32,343 bases of DNA. Origin: Planctomycetota bacterium (GTDB lineage Bacteria > Planctomycetota > Phycisphaerae > Sedimentisphaerales > Anaerobacaceae). The stretch is taken from the NCBI GenBank assembly GCA_025459125.1, contig JALORE010000033.1:1-32343 (forward strand), read 5' to 3'. The notes under the pieces were generated by a model. The model made no database searches. It saw nothing but the letters and a program-made list of their open reading frames with translations, and was not told where the DNA came from. The position numbers were made by a program, and so were the translations under genes. Shown in pieces: positions 24,989 through 32,343 of this stretch; within the stretch, counting starts at the first letter, position 1, and the number at the start of each line of letters is the position of its first letter.

Positions 24989-25040
24989 CAGTTCTCAGTT
25001 CCCAAGTTACCGACGACTGATGAATGTCAACTGACAACTT
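24989..25040. repeat. CAGTTCTCAGTT / AACTGACAACTT word repeat
   Basis: CAGTTCTCAGTT (24989-25000) faces AACTGACAACTT (25029-25040) in an imperfect inverted pair ending 7 bp before the leuA ribosome-binding site. It contains a spurious in-frame ATG at 25024. The style matches the other word repeats of the window. Confidence 0.5.
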
Positions 25041-25059
25041 GCCTTCTGGAGAGCCAAGA

Positions 25060-26619
25060 ATGTCTGGAGAAAAGGTCGTTATTTTCGATACCACCTTACG
25101 CGACGGCGAGCAGTCGCCCGGGGCGGCCATGTCGATCCCGCAGAAGTTGGAGATTGCCCGGCAGCTCGCGGTGTTGGGTGTCGATATCATCGAAGCGGGG
25201 TTCCCGGTGTCGTCACCGGCCCAGTTCGAGGCCACCAAGCTTGTGGCCGAGCAGTTGAAAGGGCCCACGATCGCGGCCCTGGCCCGCGCCAACAAGAATG
25301 ACATCGAAGCGGCGGGCAAGGCCATCGCGCCGGCGAAGAAGAAACGTATCCACACTTTCATTGCGACCTCGCCGATTCACATGAAGCACAAGCTCAAGAA
25401 AGAGCCCGCGGAGGTCTTGCGGATGGCGGTCGAGGCTGTCACGTTCGCGCGGACTTTCACGAACGACGTGGAGTTCTCGCCGGAGGACGCCTGCCGCAGC
25501 GAGATTCCCTTCCTGGTCGAGGTCCTGGCGGCGGTGATCGAAGCCGGCGCGACGACCCTGAACATCCCCGACACGGTCGGCTACGTGCTGCCGTACGAGT
25601 ATGGCCAGCTCATCGCGAAGCTCAAGAGCGAGGTCCGCGCCATCGACAAGTGCGTCATCAGCACGCATTGTCACAACGACCTCGGCATGGCGGTCGCCAA
25701 CTCGCTGGCGGGCGTTCGCAACGGGGCCCGGCAGGTCGAGTGCACGATCAACGGCCTCGGTGAGCGGGCGGGCAACGCGGCGCTCGAAGAGGTCGTCATG
25801 GCCATCCGGACCCGGGCGGACTTCTTCAGCCAGGCGGCCAAAGACGGCCTGACGACCAATATCAATACGAAAGAGATCTCCCGGACCAGCCAACTCGTCT
25901 CGCAGCTTACCGGCTTCGTGATCCAGCCGAACAAGGCGATTGTCGGCGCGAATGCCTTCGCGCACGAGTCGGGCATTCACGTGGACGGCGTGTTGAAGGA
26001 GCGTCTCACCTACGAGATCATGACACCGGAGACGATCGGCCTGGTCGGCTCGCGCATGGTACTCGGCCGGCACACGGGCCGGCACGGCTTCGCCGAACGT
26101 TGCAAGCAGCTCGGTTACAAGCTCTCCAAGGAGGAAATCGAGCAGGCATACCAGCGTTTTATCGAGGTCGCCGACAAGAAGAAGGAAGTCTTCGACGCCG
26201 ACGTGGCGGCCATCATCAACAACGAGATCCGCGTGGTCGAGCAGGTCTATGTTCTGGAGTACCTGCACGTCGCCTCCGGCACCGGTACCCTGCCGACCGC
26301 GAGCGTGCGGATGCGGGCCGGGAAGGAGACCCGACTGGCCGCCGCGTTCGGTGATGGTCCGGTCGACGCGGCCTATGAGGCGATTCGCCAGGCGACGGGC
26401 CTCGCGCCGGAGCTGGAGAACTACTCGATTCGCGCCGTCACCAGCGGCAAAGAGGCCCTCGGCGAAGCGACGGTGCGGATTCGCGACGACGGCCGGACCT
26501 TCATCGGCCGGGGCGTCTCGACCGACATCATCGAGGCCAGTGCCAAGGCCTACGTCGACGCGATCAACCGCATGGTCGCGGCCAAGAACGGGATGGAAGA
26601 GCTGAAGGTGGAACTGTAG
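25060..26619 (+). CDS. leuA: 2-isopropylmalate synthase
   Basis: This enzyme condenses acetyl-CoA with 2-oxoisovalerate, the first step of leucine synthesis. The 519-residue length is standard for LeuA. The DRE-TIM barrel begins with IFDTTLRDGEQSPGAAM (metal-binding Asp and the RDGEQ signature). Metal-binding HCHNDLGMAVANS, NGLGERAGNAALEEV and the subdomain motif HESGIHVDGVLKERLTYEI follow, then LGRHTGRHGF. The C-terminal 130 residues (from about 390) are the LeuA dimer regulatory domain, the usual leucine feedback site. The ATG at 25060 is chosen for GGAGAG 6 nt upstream; the in-frame ATG at 25024 lies in a repeat. It is the first structural gene after the leader peptide. Confidence 0.96.
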   Translation: MSGEKVVIFDTTLRDGEQSPGAAMSIPQKLEIARQLAVLGVDIIEAGFPVSSPAQFEATKLVAEQLKGPTIAALARANKNDIEAAGKAIAPAKKKRIHTFIATSPIHMKHKLKKEPAEVLRMAVEAVTFARTFTNDVEFSPEDACRSEIPFLVEVLAAVIEAGATTLNIPDTVGYVLPYEYGQLIAKLKSEVRAIDKCVISTHCHNDLGMAVANSLAGVRNGARQVECTINGLGERAGNAALEEVVMAIRTRADFFSQAAKDGLTTNINTKEISRTSQLVSQLTGFVIQPNKAIVGANAFAHESGIHVDGVLKERLTYEIMTPETIGLVGSRMVLGRHTGRHGFAERCKQLGYKLSKEEIEQAYQRFIEVADKKKEVFDADVAAIINNEIRVVEQVYVLEYLHVASGTGTLPTASVRMRAGKETRLAAAFGDGPVDAAYEAIRQATGLAPELENYSIRAVTSGKEALGEATVRIRDDGRTFIGRGVSTDIIEASAKAYVDAINRMVAAKNGMEELKVEL

Positions 26620-26623
26620 TGGG

Positions 26624-26711
26624 AAGTGTGATGTTTGAAGTCTGATGTGTGAAGTGTGAGGGTTGATGGCGGATCGGCAAAATCAAACATCAACCATCAA
26701 AAATCACACTT
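26624..26711. repeat. GTGTGATG-type palindromic word repeat behind leuA
   Basis: AAGTGTGATGTTTGA (26624-26638) faces TCAAACATCA (26683-26692) and AATCACACTT (26702-26711). The interior repeats TGATGTGTGAAGTGTGAG. It begins five bases after the leuA stop, is the same word family as 17351-17525, and lies between leuA and leuC, so it would be transcribed as a hairpin in the operon. Confidence 0.7.
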
Positions 26712-26734
26712 GTGAATCGAAGAGGTGACAGCCG

Positions 26735-27997
26735 ATGGGCATGACAATAACCGAGAAGATTTTAGCACGTGCGGCCGGAGTCGACCGCGTCGTTCCCGGC
26801 CAGCTGGTGGATGCGAACATTGACGTGGTGATGTGTCACGATGTGACGACGCCGCCGGCGATTTCGATGCTGGTGGAAAAGGGCATCGACCGCGTGTTCG
26901 ATCCGGACAAGATCGTGGTGACGCCGGACCATTTCCAGCCGGCCAAGGATGTCCAGAGCGCCGAGCTGCACAAGCGGCTCGATGACTGGGCCCGGCGGCA
27001 CGGCATCAAGCATTACTACAAGCTGGGCCGGGCGGGCGTTTGCCACGCGCTGCTGCCCGAGCAGGGCCACATCCGGCCGGGCGAGGTCATCGTGGGCGGC
27101 GACTCGCACACCTGCACCTACGGCGCCTTCGCGGCGTTCAGCACCGGCATCGGCTCGACCGACCTGGCGGCGGCCATCGCCACGGGCAAGCTCTGGTTCA
27201 AGGTGCCGGCGTCGATGAAGTTCGTCCTCAACGGCTCTTTGCCGCCGGGCGTCTACAGCAAGGACGTGATCCTCGCGGTGATCGGGCGGATCGGCACCGA
27301 CGGCGCTCTGTATCGGGCGATGGAGTTCGTCGGGCCGGCTCTGGCCGGGATGTCGATGGAGGCCCGGATGACGATGACGAACATGGCCATCGAAGCCGGA
27401 GCCAAGAACGGCATCATGGCCTTCGACGACACGACTCAGACCTACCTCCGCCAGCATCTCAAGGAGAGCACGGCGTACCAGGTGTTCGAGTCGGACCGGG
27501 ACGCGGAGTATCTCGCGACGGAGACGTTCGACTGCGCGAAGCTGGAGCCGATGGTGGCTTTGCCGCACTTGCCGAGCAATGCGGTGCCCATCGGCCAGTG
27601 CGCAGGCCGGCCGATGGACCAGGCGTACATCGGCAGTTGCACCAATGGCCGGATCGAGGACCTGCGCCTCGCGGCCCGGATCATGAAGGGTAAGCAAGTC
27701 GCGATCCGCACCCTGATCGTCTCGTCCACGCCGGAGGTCTGGAAGCAGGCGTCCGACGAGGGGCTGTTCGACGTCTTTTACAGCGCCGGCTGCGTCATCT
27801 CGGCGCCGACCTGCGGGGCGTGCCTGGGCGGCTTCATGGGCGTCCTGGCGGCGGGCGAAAAGTGCGTGAGCACGACGAACCGCAACTTTGTCGGCCGGAT
27901 GGGACATCCCAAGAGCGAAGTCTACCTCGCCAGCCCGGCGACCGCCGCCGCCAGTGCCGTGGAAGGCAAACTGACGGACCCGCGGAAATATCTATAG
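26735..27997 (+). CDS. leuC: 3-isopropylmalate dehydratase large subunit
   Basis: The aconitase-family large subunit isomerises 2- to 3-isopropylmalate together with LeuD. At 420 residues it belongs to the shorter archaeal/HacA-like LeuC type rather than the ~470-residue enterobacterial one. The 4Fe-4S cysteines are C302 (YIGSCTNGR) and C360/C363 ([10 protein letters not shown]). Other blocks are [21 protein letters not shown] and [28 protein letters not shown] at 26735 is used with GAGGTGAC upstream; ATG at 26741 is possible. The small subunit follows after one short gene. Confidence 0.96.
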   Translation: MGMTITEKILARAAGVDRVVPGQLVDANIDVVMCHDVTTPPAISMLVEKGIDRVFDPDKIVVTPDHFQPAKDVQSAELHKRLDDWARRHGIKHYYKLGRAGVCHALLPEQGHIRPGEVIVGGDSHTCTYGAFAAFSTGIGSTDLAAAIATGKLWFKVPASMKFVLNGSLPPGVYSKDVILAVIGRIGTDGALYRAMEFVGPALAGMSMEARMTMTNMAIEAGAKNGIMAFDDTTQTYLRQHLKESTAYQVFESDRDAEYLATETFDCAKLEPMVALPHLPSNAVPIGQCAGRPMDQAYIGSCTNGRIEDLRLAARIMKGKQVAIRTLIVSSTPEVWKQASDEGLFDVFYSAGCVISAPTCGACLGGFMGVLAAGEKCVSTTNRNFVGRMGHPKSEVYLASPATAAASAVEGKLTDPRKYL

Positions 27998-28009
27998 CAG
28001 AGCAGTCCC

Positions 28010-28255
28010 GTGGACGCGAAGAAGAAGCCATCCAAGCTCCCGGCGATTCTCTTTACCGTGGCGGCCGTGTGCAGCCTGATGACGTCGCTGCTGCTGGTGA
28101 CCGGCGGCAAGGCCGGTGGCGGACTGATCGCGTTTCAGCTTTTTACTTCGGCACTGTTGGTGGTAGCTGCGATTGGCAACTGGGTGGTCTATTTTCGCAG
28201 GTGGGTCGATGTTGAGATCGAGAGACGACAAGAAGACACAACGACAGAAGAGTGA
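28010..28255 (+). CDS. Small two-helix membrane protein of unknown function
   Basis: An 81-residue protein with a GTG start, 12 bp after leuC and 10 bp before leuD. A lysine-rich N-terminus is followed by TM1 (about 10-31, [19 protein letters not shown]), a glycine-rich turn, TM2 (about 38-61, [21 protein letters not shown]), and an acidic tail ending EDTTTEE. I do not recognise a family. Tight packing inside the leucine operon and clean coding character suggest a real gene. No known LeuCD partner has this form, so any role in leucine synthesis is unproven. Confidence 0.6.
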   Translation: MDAKKKPSKLPAILFTVAAVCSLMTSLLLVTGGKAGGGLIAFQLFTSALLVVAAIGNWVVYFRRWVDVEIERRQEDTTTEE

Positions 28256-28265
28256 GGTCTGGCCC

Positions 28266-28751
28266 ATGGCAAAGGCACATGTATACCAGCGTGATCACAT
28301 CAACACGGACGAAATCATCCCGGCCCGGTACTTGAATACCGACAAAGAGGCCGAGTTGGCGAAGCACTGCATGGAGGACCTGGACGCGGGTTTCGTCAAG
28401 AAGGCCAAGGCCGGCGACGTGATCGTGGCGGGCGATGACTTCGGCTGCGGGTCCAGCCGGGAGCATGCGGTCTGGGCGATCCGCGGGGCGAAGGTGCAGA
28501 CGGTCATTGCCCGGTCGTTCGCCCGGATCTTCTACCGCAACGCGATCAACTGCGGCTTCTACCTGATCGAGTCCGCCGATGCCGTGGACAAGATCAAAGA
28601 TGGCGACGAGATCGAGATCGACTACGACGCCGGCGTGATCAAGGACGAAACGAGCAAGACGAAGATCCAGTTTATGCCGCTGCCCGATTTCGCCCTGGAA
28701 ATCATCCGCGACGGCGGCCTGCTCGATCATATCATGAAGACCAGTGCGTGA
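28266..28751 (+). CDS. leuD: 3-isopropylmalate dehydratase small subunit
   Basis: The 161-residue swivelling subunit that completes LeuC. The N-terminal [12 protein letters not shown], central [19 protein letters not shown] and [17 protein letters not shown] are textbook LeuD/aconitase-swivel motifs. The length matches the short LeuD type that goes with the 420-residue LeuC. The ATG at 28266 is supported by GAGG about 9 nt upstream; the longer open frame from 28173 overlaps the small membrane protein. The first sulfatase starts 46 bp after its stop. Confidence 0.95.
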   Translation: MAKAHVYQRDHINTDEIIPARYLNTDKEAELAKHCMEDLDAGFVKKAKAGDVIVAGDDFGCGSSREHAVWAIRGAKVQTVIARSFARIFYRNAINCGFYLIESADAVDKIKDGDEIEIDYDAGVIKDETSKTKIQFMPLPDFALEIIRDGGLLDHIMKTSA

Positions 28752-28797
28752 GAGGCGCATGACGGAAGGGGTCGCATCGAAATGGAAGGGGAGTCGC

Positions 28798-30312
28798 ATG
28801 AGAGCTTTCAACAGGCGTGAGTTCCTCAAGACGGCCGGTATGGTGGCGGTGGGCCTGGGTGGCATCGTCAAGGCCGCAGGCCTTGGCGATGGGCGGAGCA
28901 AGAGAAAACCTTCGAGGCGGCCGAACTTCGTGTTCTTTCTGATCGATGATCTGGGCCGACAGGACCTGGGCTGCTATGCGAGCACGTTCTACGAGACACC
29001 CAACATCGACAGGCTGGCGGCGCAGGGGATGCGGTTCACGAATGCCTACGCCGCCTGTCCCGTCTGTTCGCCGACGCGGGCCAGCATCATGACCGGCAAA
29101 TACCCGGCCCGGGTTGGCATCACGGACTGGATCGGGGCGGCGCAGAAGCCCACGGCGTATCGCAACCACCTGCCGCTGGAGGAAGTGACGATCGCCGAGG
29201 CACTGCAGGAGGCCGGGTACGCCACCGGGTACGTCGGCAAGTGGCACCTGGCCACAAGCGACGAAGATAGAAGCAAGTACTACCCGGACCGGCAGGGCTT
29301 CGATATCAACGTCGCGGGTGATAACTCCGGCTCGCCGCCGACCTACTTCTATCCGTACGTCAGGGGGAAGCGTTCGCTGGAGACGATGCCCCCCGGCGGC
29401 CGGGAAGGGGAGTACCTGACGGACCGGCTGACGGACGAAGCGCTCAAGTTCCTCGCTGCCAGTAAGGACCGGCCGTTCCTGCTCTACTTGTCCCACTACG
29501 GCGTGCACACGCCGCTGGAGTCCAAGAGCGGCCTGACCGGCAAGTACGAAGCGAAGGCCAAGAATATCCCGGCGTCCGAGGGCCCGCGTGTCCAGCCGGT
29601 CTACGGGCCGTACAAGACGAGGCTCGTCCAGGATCATGCGGTCTACGCGGGCATGGTGCAGAGCGTCGATGAGAGTGTCGGACGGGTCATGGCCAAGCTG
29701 GAAGAACTCGGGCTGGAGCGCGATACGATCGTGATCTTCATGTCCGATAACGGCGGCCTCTCCACGGTGGCTCGCGAAGGTCCGACCTGCAACCTGCCGT
29801 TGCGGGCGGGCAAGGGCTGGCTCTACGAAGGCGGCATCCGCGAGCCGATGCTGATCAAGTGGCCCGGCGTGGTCCGGGCGGGCAGCCTGTGCGACGACGT
29901 GGTGACCAGCACCGACTTCTACCCGACCATGCTGGAAATGGCGGGTCTGCCGCTTCGGCCCCGGCAGCACGTGGATGGGGTCAGTCTGGCCGGACTGCTC
30001 CGAGGCAAGGGGACTCTCAACCGCCAGGCCATTTACTGGCACTATCCGCATTATCACGGCAGCGGCAATCGGCCGAGCGGCGCCGTCCGGGCGGGCGACT
30101 ACAAGCTGATCGAGTGGTATGAGGACAACCGCGTCGAATTGTATAATCTCAAGGACGATCTTGGCGAGCGGCACGACCTCGCCGCGACGAGGCCGGACAA
30201 GGTCGATGAGTTGCGGCATATGCTGCACGCCTGGCGCAGCGAGGTCGGCGCGAAGATGCCCGAAGGCAAGCCGCGCGAGGACTACCAGATTTGGCGGGAG
30301 GCTGCACTATGA
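28798..30312 (+). CDS. Tat-exported Cys-type sulfatase 1
   Basis: A 504-residue arylsulfatase-family enzyme that probably removes sulfate esters from a polysaccharide or other organic sulfate outside the cytoplasm. The Tat signal is NRREFLKTAGMVAVGLGG (R6, R7). Metal-binding is at FFLIDDLG (D50, D51). The formylglycine site is CSPTR (C90 in PVCSPTRASIMTGKYPAR), the Cys type that needs FGE or anSME maturation. Further blocks are GYVGKWHL, HYGVHTPL, FMSDNGG and GGIREPMLIKWPG. The ATG at 28798 is chosen for GGGGAG just upstream and the Tat motif. Residues about 21-32 (GGIVKAAGLGDG) are encoded by a palindromic repeat also found in intergenic DNA. It lies in the leucine operon and overlaps sulfatase 2 by 4 bp. 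Confidence 0.93.
   Translation: MRAFNRREFLKTAGMVAVGLGGIVKAAGLGDGRSKRKPSRRPNFVFFLIDDLGRQDLGCYASTFYETPNIDRLAAQGMRFTNAYAACPVCSPTRASIMTGKYPARVGITDWIGAAQKPTAYRNHLPLEEVTIAEALQEAGYATGYVGKWHLATSDEDRSKYYPDRQGFDINVAGDNSGSPPTYFYPYVRGKRSLETMPPGGREGEYLTDRLTDEALKFLAASKDRPFLLYLSHYGVHTPLESKSGLTGKYEAKAKNIPASEGPRVQPVYGPYKTRLVQDHAVYAGMVQSVDESVGRVMAKLEELGLERDTIVIFMSDNGGLSTVAREGPTCNLPLRAGKGWLYEGGIREPMLIKWPGVVRAGSLCDDVVTSTDFYPTMLEMAGLPLRPRQHVDGVSLAGLLRGKGTLNRQAIYWHYPHYHGSGNRPSGAVRAGDYKLIEWYEDNRVELYNLKDDLGERHDLAATRPDKVDELRHMLHAWRSEVGAKMPEGKPREDYQIWREAAL
28858..28893. repeat. CCAAGGCCGCAGGCCTTGG-type repeat in sulfatase 1
   Basis: GGTGGCATCGTCAAGGCCGC followed by AGGCCTTGGCGATGGG is nearly identical to 19007-19042 and to 30363-30398. 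Here it is read in frame directly after the Tat signal. Confidence 0.65.
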
Positions 30313-31838
30313 AACGGCGTGATTTTCTGAAAGCGGCAGGCGCTGTGACCGCACTGGGTCTGGGTGGCATGGCCAAGGCCGCAGGCCTTGGCGATGGCGA
30401 AACGAGAAAGAAGCCGCGCGGACGGCCCAACTTCGTATTCTTCCTCGTGGACGACCTGGGCCGGCAGGACCTGGGCTGTTACGGCAGCACGTTCTACGAG
30501 ACGCCCAACCTCGACCGGCTGGCGGCGCAGGGGATGCGGTTCACCAGTGCCTACGCGGCTTGTCCCGTCTGCTCGCCGACACGGGCCAGCATCATGACCG
30601 GCAAGTACCCCGCCCGCATCCGGCTGACCAACTACATCGCGGGCGCCCGGCCGGGCAAGCTGCTCTCGGCCGAGTACTTCCACTACATGAAGCTGGAGGA
30701 AGTGACGCTCGCGGAGGCGTTGAAAGAGGCCGGCTACAGGACGAACTTCGTGGGCAAGTGGCACCTGGGCAACGAGCCCTACTATCCCGAGAAGCAGGGC
30801 TTCGACGTGAACGTGGGAGGCTGCGATGCGGGCGCGCCGCCGACGTATTTCTATCCGTACACGCGGGGCAACCGCTCGATCCCGGGCCTGGAACAGGGCC
30901 AGCCGGGCGAGTACCTGACGGATCGCCTCGCCGACGAATCGCGCAAGCTGATCGAGCAAAGCAAAGATCAGCCGTTCCTGCTTTACCTGTCCTTCTACGC
31001 GGTCCACATCCCGCTGCAGGCCAAGAAGGAACTCGTCGAGAAGTACACGGCCAAGGCCAAACAGTTGGGCCTGGAGGATAAGCCGCACTTCGCCACAGAC
31101 GAGCAGTGGCCCAAGACCGCGGCCGGGGACGCCAAGTGGCGTGCGACGCTTCGGACCCGCATTCTCCAGGATCATGCGGTGTACTCCGCGATGATGGAGA
31201 GCCTGGACCAGGCCGTCGGCCGCGTGTTGAACAAGCTCGACGAGCTGGGTCTCGCGGACAATACGATCGTCTTCTTCATGTCCGACAACGGCGGCCTGGC
31301 CACCGCCGAGGGTCAGCCCACGTGCAACCTGCCCCTGCGGGCGGGCAAAGGCTGGCTCTACGAAGGCGGCATCCGCGAGCCGATGATCATCAAGTGGCCC
31401 GGGATGGTCAAGCCGGGCAGTACCTGTGACGAGCCGGTGACCAGCACGGACTTCTACCCGACCATGCTGGAGATGGCCGGCCTCCCGCTCAAGCCTGGCC
31501 AGCACGTGGACGGCCAGAGCATGGTCCCGCTGCTCAAAGGCACGGGCGGACTGCAGCGGAAAGCGATCTACTGGCACTACCCGCACTACAGCAACCAAGG
31601 CGGCGGCCCGGGCGGGGCCGTCCGGATGGGCGACTTCAAGCTCATCGAATCCTATGAAGACAACCGGGTGGAACTGTATAATCTCCGGGCCGATCTCGGC
31701 GAGCAGCACGACCTGGCGGCCGAGATGCCCGAGAAAGCCGCCGAGCTGCGCCGGATGCTTCAGCAGTGGCGCCGGGTGGTTGACGCCGTAATGCCGGAGC
31801 CGAACCCGAAGTGGAAGAACGGGAAGATGATGGAATAG
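30309..31838 (+). CDS. Tat-exported Cys-type sulfatase 2
   Basis: A 509-residue paralog of the preceding sulfatase, alike along most of its length (NFVFFLVDDLGRQDLGCYGS, CNLPLRAGKGWLYEGGIREP), so the pair arose by tandem duplication. The Tat signal is MKRRDFLKAAGAVTALGLGG (R3, R4). The FGly motif is CSPTR (C88). The metal site is VDD near residue 47 and SDNGG. It differs from sulfatase 1 in the substrate-facing stretch after GKYPAR (IRLTNYIAGARPGKLLS) and in an insertion near KPHFATDEQWPKTAAGD, suggesting a different sulfated substrate. The ATG at 30309 overlaps the upstream stop (ATGA), with GGGAGG 7 nt before it. The stop codon lies at the edge of a TGGAATA repeat; the last residues (GKMME) may be repeat-derived. 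Confidence 0.93.
   Translation: MKRRDFLKAAGAVTALGLGGMAKAAGLGDGETRKKPRGRPNFVFFLVDDLGRQDLGCYGSTFYETPNLDRLAAQGMRFTSAYAACPVCSPTRASIMTGKYPARIRLTNYIAGARPGKLLSAEYFHYMKLEEVTLAEALKEAGYRTNFVGKWHLGNEPYYPEKQGFDVNVGGCDAGAPPTYFYPYTRGNRSIPGLEQGQPGEYLTDRLADESRKLIEQSKDQPFLLYLSFYAVHIPLQAKKELVEKYTAKAKQLGLEDKPHFATDEQWPKTAAGDAKWRATLRTRILQDHAVYSAMMESLDQAVGRVLNKLDELGLADNTIVFFMSDNGGLATAEGQPTCNLPLRAGKGWLYEGGIREPMIIKWPGMVKPGSTCDEPVTSTDFYPTMLEMAGLPLKPGQHVDGQSMVPLLKGTGGLQRKAIYWHYPHYSNQGGGPGGAVRMGDFKLIESYEDNRVELYNLRADLGEQHDLAAEMPEKAAELRRMLQQWRRVVDAVMPEPNPKWKNGKMME
30363..30398. repeat. CCAAGGCCGCAGGCCTTGG-type repeat in sulfatase 2
   Basis: GGTGGCATGGCCAAGGCCGC then AGGCCTTGGCGATGGC is the same repeat as in sulfatase 1 and at 19007. 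It is read in frame as GGMAKAAGLGDG behind the Tat signal. Confidence 0.65.
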
Positions 31839-31908
31839 TGGAATACTGGAATGATGGGAGGCTGAGTCGTTGGCCGATCCCCAGTATTCCAACACTCCAA
31901 CATTCCAG
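31839..31908. repeat. TGGAATACTGG word repeat before leuB
   Basis: TGGAATACTGG (31839-31849) and CCAGTATTCCA (31881-31891) form a perfect 11-bp inverted pair, with extra words GGAATGATGGG and CAACATTCCAG. It begins at the base after the sulfatase 2 stop. Confidence 0.7.
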
Positions 31909-31913
31909 TGCCC

Positions 31914-31919
31914 TATAAT
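31914..31919 (+). promoter_or_regulatory. Possible -10 box for leuB
   Basis: A perfect TATAAT lies 36 bp before the leuB ATG, just after the TGGAATA repeat. No good -35 hexamer is seen at the right distance, so this is only a weak candidate for a separate leuB promoter. Confidence 0.25.
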
Positions 31920-31954
31920 CTCGATACTGACGTTCAGGAAAGGAAAGTCATTCG

Positions 31955-32343
31955 ATGGCCAAGACGTACAAGATTGCGGTAGTTCCCGGGGATGGGACCG
32001 GGCCGGAAGTGATTGCCGAAGCCGTGAAGGTATTGAAGACCGCGGCGGACAAGTTCAAGTTCAAGACGGACCTGACCACGTTCGACTTCGGCGGCGAGCG
32101 TTATAAGCGGACCGGCGAGACCCTGCCCGACAGCGCGGTCGAGGAGTTGCGGAAGTTCGACGCGATTCTGCTCGGCGCGATCGGGCACCCGGATGTCGCC
32201 CCGGGGATTCTGGAGAAGGGGATCCTGCTGAAGGCCCGTTTCGAGCTGGATCAATACATCAACCTGCGGCCGGTGCGGTTGTATCCCGGCGTCGAGACGC
32301 CGCTGAAGAACAAGGGCCCGCAGGACATCGACTTCGTCGTCGT
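31955..32343 (+). CDS. leuB: 3-isopropylmalate dehydrogenase, N-terminal part
   Basis: The gene runs off the window; 129 residues are visible. [22 protein letters not shown] is the standard start of the LeuB/isocitrate dehydrogenase family. [11 protein letters not shown] and the substrate-binding [10 protein letters not shown] follow. The enzyme oxidises and decarboxylates 3-isopropylmalate to the leucine keto acid with NAD+. AGGAAAGGAAAG lies 7 nt upstream of the ATG. It completes the leuACDB set, separated from leuD by two sulfatase genes. Confidence 0.93.
   Translation, partial: MAKTYKIAVVPGDGTGPEVIAEAVKVLKTAADKFKFKTDLTTFDFGGERYKRTGETLPDSAVEELRKFDAILLGAIGHPDVAPGILEKGILLKARFELDQYINLRPVRLYPGVETPLKNKGPQDIDFVV

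Noticed and set aside
25024..25059. Earlier ATG for leuA
   Set aside because: It lies in the CAGTT/AACTG repeat and has no ribosome-binding site, whereas GGAGAG precedes the ATG at 25060 and the family N-terminus begins there.

Overview
The window is about 32 kb of high-GC bacterial DNA. It probably comes from a Planctomycetota-type organism (Phycisphaerae/Sedimentisphaerales-like) or a close PVC relative. This is inferred from two Tat-exported Cys-type sulfatases, a PocR-AraC regulator, a Tat-exported flavoenzyme paired with a membrane polyferredoxin, and intergenic spaces full of short palindromic repeats. No rRNA, tRNA, CRISPR, phage or transposase genes were recognised.

Layout. (1) 1-2359 is decayed: remnants of a secreted six-hairpin glycosidase, a frameshifted SAM methyltransferase and a 185-bp repeat with inverted ends. 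(2) 2360-7239, minus strand, reads dxr, an rseP-like site-2 protease with four PDZ-like segments, then a divergent serine hydroxymethyltransferase. (3) 7240-8250 is a gene-free kilobase with a 16-bp long-range inverted repeat that could close a structured leader RNA. (4) 8251-17356, plus strand, is a sensory operon: TonB-dependent receptor, YfiR-like protein, histidine kinase, ABC-type substrate-binding protein and a 1200-residue PAS/GAF histidine kinase, with no response regulator. A convergent PocR-AraC regulator follows. (5) 19345-21216 encodes a secreted protein of unknown function. (6) 21471-24076, minus strand, is a coupled FAD oxidoreductase and polyferredoxin pair. (7) 24760-32343 is a leucine biosynthesis cluster: leuA, leuC, a small membrane protein, leuD, two tandem sulfatases and the start of leuB.

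The most notable item is upstream of leuA. A good sigma70-like promoter is followed after 3-4 nt by an ATG that opens a 24-codon, leucine-rich reading frame. Its last codons lie in a hairpin whose 3' arm can pair instead with downstream sequence. This looks like a leaderless leucine attenuator-type leader peptide.

A second theme is short palindromic repeats that touch genes. They supply stop codons to convergent genes, an in-frame linker in the AraC regulator, and an in-frame segment behind the Tat signal of both sulfatases. All family assignments come from reading motifs by eye; no database search was run.
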